From Chloroflexota bacterium (lineage in GTDB: Bacteria > Chloroflexota > Limnocylindria > Limnocylindrales > CSP1-4): a DNA stretch of 8,300 nt. The stretch is from positions 1 to 8,300 of the forward strand of contig JAKAHX010000051.1 of the NCBI GenBank assembly GCA_021814735.1, read 5' to 3'. A model generated the notes under the pieces. The model did not search any database and had not been told where the DNA came from. It worked only from the letters and a program-made list of their open reading frames with translations. A program made the translations under genes and the position numbers. Shown one piece after another: positions 4,503 to 8,300 of this stretch (position 1 is its first letter; every line of letters begins with the position of its first letter).

Positions 4503-5138
4503 ATGAAGATCGCCATCCTGGGGACCGGAAGTGTGGGCGCGGCGCTCGCACGCTCGATCCGTCGCACGGGCCAGGACGTCACGGTGAGTTCGACGAACCG
4601 AAGCGCGGCGCAGGAGCTGGCGGGGGAGGTGGGCGCCCGGCTGGCCGAGACCAACGCGGAGGCGGTCAGCGGCGCCGAGCTGGTGATCCTCGCCGTCCCG
4701 ACCGGCGTCGTCGCCAGTGTCGTGGGCGAGCTCGGGCACGCGCTGGACGGCAAGATCGTCGTCGACGTGACCAACCGCCCGACACCCGACCTGGAGGGCG
4801 GGCGGACGACCTCGATCGCCGAGGAGCTGCAGGCCCTGGTCCCCGACGCGCGCCTGGTCAAGGCGTTCAACACGGCCTTCGCCGCCCGACAGCAGGACCC
4901 CCGCGTGGCCGACATGCGCGCCGACGCCTACGTGGCCGGGGACGACCAGGACGCCAAGGAACGGGTGATGGCGCTCGCCGCGGCGATCGGCTTCCGACCC
5001 ATCGACGTCGGTCCGCTCGCGCAGGCGCGGACCCTGGAAGGAATGGCCTGGATCCACATCAGCCTGCAGATGCGCCACCAGTGGCCCTGGCAGAGCGCCT
5101 GGAAGATCGTGGGCCCCACCGGACCCGACGAGGGCTGA
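4503..5138 (+). CDS. NADPH-dependent F420 reductase-like oxidoreductase (NAD(P)-binding Rossmann protein)
   Basis: The closest family is the F420H2:NADP+ oxidoreductase (Fno/NpdG) group, which passes hydride between NADPH and the deazaflavin F420 in the cytoplasm. The 211 residues are the normal length for a one-domain member. The N-terminal Rossmann motif is ILGTGSVGAALA (GTGSVG at 7-12). The end of the second strand reads SSTNR (29-33), where Ser/Thr and Arg would bind the NADPH 2'-phosphate. VILAVPTGVV (61-70) and KIVVDVTNRP (84-93) continue the fold. VKAFNT (119-124) and GPLAQARTLEGMAW (170-183) are the family's substrate-side motifs. The tail SLQMRHQWPWQSAWKIVGP also fits. F420 use is not proven; related proteins act on other substrates, and no F420 biosynthesis gene is in the window. 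Start supported by AGGGGG. ppc begins 3 bp after the stop. Confidence 0.83.
   Translation: MKIAILGTGSVGAALARSIRRTGQDVTVSSTNRSAAQELAGEVGARLAETNAEAVSGAELVILAVPTGVVASVVGELGHALDGKIVVDVTNRPTPDLEGGRTTSIAEELQALVPDARLVKAFNTAFAARQQDPRVADMRADAYVAGDDQDAKERVMALAAAIGFRPIDVGPLAQARTLEGMAWIHISLQMRHQWPWQSAWKIVGPTGPDEG
5130..5134 (+). promoter_or_regulatory. Ribosome binding site of ppc inside the end of the upstream gene
   Basis: GAGGG lies in the last codons of the oxidoreductase gene, 7 nt before the ppc GTG. With only 3 bp between stop and start, this arrangement suggests translational coupling of the two genes. Confidence 0.5.
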
Positions 5139-5141
5139 CGC

Positions 5142-8100
5142 GTGCCGCACGGCGATCCCGCCCGTCGCGGGAGCGGCGGACGTGGTCGCAACCAGGCGGT
5201 CAGGGCGGAGCCGCGGGGGATCGGGAGCGCGGGCGCGCCCGATCCGCTCCGGCTGGAGGTCCGGCTGCTTGGCTCGCTGCTCGGGCAGGTGCTGGCCGAG
5301 CAGGGCGGCCCCGGCCTGCTGGACCTGGTGGAGCGGGTGCGCGGCAGTGCCATCGCACTGCGGGCCGTCCCCGATCCCGTCGAGCGCGCCCACCTGGCCG
5401 CGGTGTTCGACGGCCTCGACCTCGAGACGTCGGAGCTGGTCGCCCGCGCGTTCACCCGCTACTTCCAGTTGGTGAACCTGGCAGAAGAGAAGCAGCGGGT
5501 CCGGGCGCTCCGTCGCCGGGAGCGTGCGTCGCCCGAGGGATTCGTGGCCGAGTCGATCGGGGCGGCGGTGCGGCAGCTGGCCACCCTCGGCTGGGATCGG
5601 CCCCGCGTGGAATCGCTGCTCGCCGGGCTCTCGATCCACCCCGTCCTGACGGCCCATCCCACGGAGGCTCGCCGGCGCACGGTCCTGGTGGCGCTTCGCC
5701 ACGTGTACGAGCTGCTCGATCGGCTGGACGATCCGCGGCTCGCCCCGCGGGAGGACCGCGAGGTGCGACGGAGGCTGCGCGAGGCGATCACGATCCTCTG
5801 GCAGACCGACGACCTGCGCGAGGAGCGCCCGTCCCCCCTGGACGAGGTCCGCTCGGCGATGGTCTTCTTCGATGCGACGCTCTTCGCGGTTGCGCCGCGC
5901 GTCATGCGTGCGCTCGACGCGGCGCTCGACATGCTGCCCGCCGACGACGCCGGGTCACGCGCCGCCGGCGGGGCGTGGCCCGCTCCGGCAGGCCTCGCTG
6001 CCCCGGAGGTGCGGCTGGTTCGCCTCGACGGGGGCTCGGACGCGGGCAGGACCGGGACCCGCCCGCCGCGTGTCCCCACCTTCCTGCACTGGGGCAGCTG
6101 GATCGGCGGCGACCGGGACGGCAACCCGAACGTGACGGCCGACGTGTCCCGGGCCACGATGCGCATCCAGGCCGACCACGTCCTGCGGGCGTACGAGCGC
6201 GTCGCGGAGCGCCTGCTGCAGACCGTCTCGATCGCCACGTCGCGGGTCCGGGTGCCCCCTGTGCTCGAGGCCTGGCTGGCCGCCCAGGCCCGGCGCCAGC
6301 CGGAGCTGGCGCGCGAACTGGACCGACGGTTCGCATCCGAGCCGTACCGCCGCGTCTTCGGGCACATCGGCCACCGGCTGCGCTGCACCCGGGTGCGGCT
6401 GGTCGGGCCCGCGGCAACGGCGCAGATCGGCGCGATCCCCGGGATCGGGCAGGAACTCCCCGGGGCTGTCCAGGGCGTCGGACCGGCCACGGACGGCGGC
6501 ACCGCCGTGGACGGTGGCTACGCCGGGCCGGCGGAGCTCCTGGCCGACCTGCGCCTGGTCCAGGACGCCCTGGCCCTGGCCGGTGCCGGCCGGCTGGCCT
6601 GGGGAGAGGTCCAGGAGTTCGTCTGGCAGGTGGAGGCCTTCGGGTTCCACCTCGCGGAGCTCGAGGTACGGCAGCACTCGGTGGTGCACGAGCAGGCGCT
6701 GGCGCTGCTCCGGTCGGGCGCCGATCGCCGGGCCGAGGCGTCACCCGGCGTCACGGTCGGGGAGGTGATGGACACCTTCGTGGCGATCGCCGACCTCCAG
6801 CGCGACTTCGGCGAGGCCGCGTGCCATCGGTACGTGATCAGCTTCACGCGCTGGCCGGAGGACGTGCGGGCCGTGCTGGAGCTCGCCGCGATCGCCGATC
6901 CGGCCGGCGGCCTTGCCGATCGCATCGACGTCGTCCCGCTCCTCGAGTCGCTGGACACCCTGGACGGAGCCGGTGCGCTCCTGCGCGCGCTGCTGCGGGC
7001 GCCCTGGTACCGGGGCCACCTCGCCCGGCGCGGTGGGCGGCAGGAGGTGATGCTCGGCTACTCCGATTCGAACAAGGAGTCCGGGTTCCTCTCCGCCGCG
7101 TGGGCGCTGCACCGGGCGCAGGCGGCGCTGGCCGAGGTCGCCGCGGCGGAGGGGGTCGAGCTGACGCTGTTTCACGGCCGGGGCGGCGCCATCGGTCGCG
7201 GTGGCGGCCCCACCAACCGGGCGATCCTGGCGATGGCCGCCGGGTCGGTCCGCGGACGGCTGAAGCTGACCGAGCAGGGCGAGGTGATCGCGGCCCACTA
7301 CGGCAACCCCGCCATCGCGCTCCGGCAGCTCGAGCAGGCGACCCACGCGGTCATCGGAGCGTCCATCCCCGAGCACGATCAACGAGTCGCCGCCGCGGCG
7401 GCACGGTGGAGCGCCGTGATGGACGAGCTCGCCGCCGCGGCGCGGGCCGCGTACCGCGCCCTGGTGTGGGACGAACCTGCCCTGGCCGACTACTTTGCAG
7501 CCGCGACACCGATCAGCGAGATCGCCGGGCTCAACATCGGGTCGCGGCCGACGGCCCGGGCGGGAACGGCCACCGCCGCGGCCACCCCGGCCCGTCCGGA
7601 GGAAACGGCGACCGGAGCGGACCGTCCATCCAGCCCGGCTCCAGCACGCGCGTCGGCGGAACGACCCACCCCGACCTCGGCACGCGCGGCGCCGGATCCA
7701 TCTGCCCTGGCCCCGGCACGCGCGGTCGCGGCGGGGCCGGGGTCCTCGCTGGATGCGCTGCGCGCGATCCCCTGGGTCTTCGCCTGGTCCCAGAGCCGCG
7801 CCTTCGTGCCGGGCTGGTACGGTCTCGGCTCGGCATTCGATGCGTTCCTCGAGCGGCACGGCGCCGGCGGGCTGCAGACACTCCGCCGGATGTACGCAGC
7901 ATGGCCGTTCTTCGCGTCGACCCTCGACAACGCCGAGCTGGTGCTGGCCAAGGTCGACCTGGGCGTGGCGGCGTCCTACGCGGGACTGGCCCGGGACGTC
8001 CCGGGGGCGGATCGGATCTGGGCAGCGATCCGGGGGGAGTACGGGCGGAGCGTCGCCGGCGTGCTGGCCGTGACCGGACGCACGCGGCTCCTCGATGGAT

Positions 8101-8285
8101 CGCCGGTCCTGCAGCACAGCATCGAGCTGCGCAACCCGTACGTGGAGCCGCTGAGCGAGGTCCAGGTCCGCCTCCTTGCCAGGCTGCGCGGCCTGCCGCC
8201 GGGCGATCCGTCGCGAGACCGCCTGCAGCGCGTGATCCGGCTGACCGTCAACGGCGTGGCGGCGGGGTTGCAGGGGACCGGCTGA
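5142..8285 (+). CDS. ppc: Phosphoenolpyruvate carboxylase
   Basis: The enzyme adds bicarbonate to PEP to give oxaloacetate and phosphate, refilling the TCA cycle; it acts as a cytoplasmic tetramer and needs Mg2+ or Mn2+. The gene is complete at 1047 aa, longer than the usual 880-960. Motifs in order: RYFQLVNLAEE; TAHPTE with catalytic H172 (E. coli His138); WIGGDRDGNP (320-329); metal ligand E602 in PLLES (Glu506); GYSDSNKE with D642 and K645 (Asp543, Lys546); FHGRGGAIGRGGGP with R680 and R686 (Arg581, Arg587); TEQGE; GSRP with R802 (Arg699); LRAIPW with R874 (Arg713); and the conserved C-terminal end NGVAAGLQGTG. All key residues are present, so it should be active. The extra length comes from a low-complexity N-terminus (about 37 residues) and insertions at about 266-312, 420-462 and 807-872. 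GTG 5142 is the only plausible start, as no other ATG or GTG is in frame before the domain. Confidence 0.97.
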   Translation: MPHGDPARRGSGGRGRNQAVRAEPRGIGSAGAPDPLRLEVRLLGSLLGQVLAEQGGPGLLDLVERVRGSAIALRAVPDPVERAHLAAVFDGLDLETSELVARAFTRYFQLVNLAEEKQRVRALRRRERASPEGFVAESIGAAVRQLATLGWDRPRVESLLAGLSIHPVLTAHPTEARRRTVLVALRHVYELLDRLDDPRLAPREDREVRRRLREAITILWQTDDLREERPSPLDEVRSAMVFFDATLFAVAPRVMRALDAALDMLPADDAGSRAAGGAWPAPAGLAAPEVRLVRLDGGSDAGRTGTRPPRVPTFLHWGSWIGGDRDGNPNVTADVSRATMRIQADHVLRAYERVAERLLQTVSIATSRVRVPPVLEAWLAAQARRQPELARELDRRFASEPYRRVFGHIGHRLRCTRVRLVGPAATAQIGAIPGIGQELPGAVQGVGPATDGGTAVDGGYAGPAELLADLRLVQDALALAGAGRLAWGEVQEFVWQVEAFGFHLAELEVRQHSVVHEQALALLRSGADRRAEASPGVTVGEVMDTFVAIADLQRDFGEAACHRYVISFTRWPEDVRAVLELAAIADPAGGLADRIDVVPLLESLDTLDGAGALLRALLRAPWYRGHLARRGGRQEVMLGYSDSNKESGFLSAAWALHRAQAALAEVAAAEGVELTLFHGRGGAIGRGGGPTNRAILAMAAGSVRGRLKLTEQGEVIAAHYGNPAIALRQLEQATHAVIGASIPEHDQRVAAAAARWSAVMDELAAAARAAYRALVWDEPALADYFAAATPISEIAGLNIGSRPTARAGTATAAATPARPEETATGADRPSSPAPARASAERPTPTSARAAPDPSALAPARAVAAGPGSSLDALRAIPWVFAWSQSRAFVPGWYGLGSAFDAFLERHGAGGLQTLRRMYAAWPFFASTLDNAELVLAKVDLGVAASYAGLARDVPGADRIWAAIRGEYGRSVAGVLAVTGRTRLLDGSPVLQHSIELRNPYVEPLSEVQVRLLARLRGLPPGDPSRDRLQRVIRLTVNGVAAGLQGTG
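7560..7757 (+). other. Ala/Pro/Thr/Arg-rich insertion within ppc
   Basis: This in-frame stretch codes for residues 807-872 and consists almost wholly of Ala, Pro, Thr, Ser, Arg and Gly. It contains three imperfect copies of an AxARA-like unit (APARASAERP, TSARAAPDPS, APARAVAAGP), each encoded around the DNA core GCACGCGCG (7646, 7680 and 7716 areas). In E. coli PEP carboxylase the arginines flanking this stretch are 14 residues apart; here they are 72 apart. It probably forms a disordered loop. Confidence 0.8.
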
Positions 8286-8300
8286 TCCCGCGCGCCCGGA

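Noticed and set aside
4389..5702. Minus-strand open frame of 437 codons across the oxidoreductase and ppc start
   Set aside because: It is antisense to two well-supported genes, spans their junction, and has no recognisable motif.
6493..6508. Inverted repeat ACGGCGG-CA-CCGCCGT inside ppc
   Set aside because: It is in the coding region of a Gly/Ala-rich insertion, and the codon composition explains it.
6741..8117. Long minus-strand open frame of 458 codons opposite ppc
   Set aside because: It is fully antisense to a gene with all PEP carboxylase motifs. Its translation is low-complexity Arg/Gly/Pro with no domain. High GC leaves long open antisense frames.
1..8300. CRISPR array, tRNA/rRNA genes, insertion sequence or defence-system genes
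   Set aside because: I saw no spaced identical repeats, no tRNA-like cloverleaf or rRNA segments, no transposase or terminal inverted repeats, and no defence-type domains on either strand.

Overview
The window is about 8.3 kb of very GC-rich bacterial chromosome. It carries seven protein-coding genes and one 13-codon mini-ORF. Several traits point to a high-GC Chloroflexota or Actinomycetota lineage: an ECF sigma factor followed by a DUF5667-like membrane protein, an F420/NADPH-type oxidoreductase, a MutY with a winged-helix-like tail, many GTG starts, and candidate leaderless promoters. That placement is an inference; there is no rRNA or other marker gene here. I see no tRNA, rRNA, CRISPR array, transposase, phage gene or attachment site.

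Layout. (1) Positions 1-2021, minus strand: an isoprenylcysteine carboxyl methyltransferase-family membrane protein, then an ECF sigma factor, then a single-pass membrane protein that runs off the left edge and is probably the sigma factor's regulator. A 13-codon ORF is wedged between the last two, with overlapping stop/start codons on both sides. (2) Positions 2022-2181: a divergent intergenic region with candidate -10 elements for both flanking genes and three copies of a 10-bp repeat. (3) Positions 2182-2658, plus strand: a PaaI-like hotdog thioesterase. (4) Positions 2659-2814: a convergent spacer with an 11-bp direct repeat and a hairpin just past the mutY stop. (5) Positions 2815-3897, minus strand: mutY, with a repeat-rich linker and no visible 8-oxoG-recognition (Nudix-like) domain. 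(6) Positions 3898-3998: a divergent spacer with a perfect 8-bp inverted repeat. (7) Positions 3999-4355, plus strand: a small four-helix membrane protein of unknown function. (8) Positions 4503-8285, plus strand: an NADPH-dependent F420 reductase-like oxidoreductase and, 3 bp later, a complete phosphoenolpyruvate carboxylase (ppc), probably translated from the same mRNA.

The genes look like ordinary core and housekeeping functions. I do not see evidence of a new multi-gene system. The points most worth a second look are: a roughly 58-residue Ala/Pro/Thr/Arg-rich insertion in PEP carboxylase, exactly between the two arginines equivalent to E. coli R699 and R713; the mini-ORF relay between sigma factor and regulator; the recurring TANNNT-N6/7-GTG start architecture; the inverted repeat over the mutY promoter region; and the 12-bp tandem repeat inside mutY.
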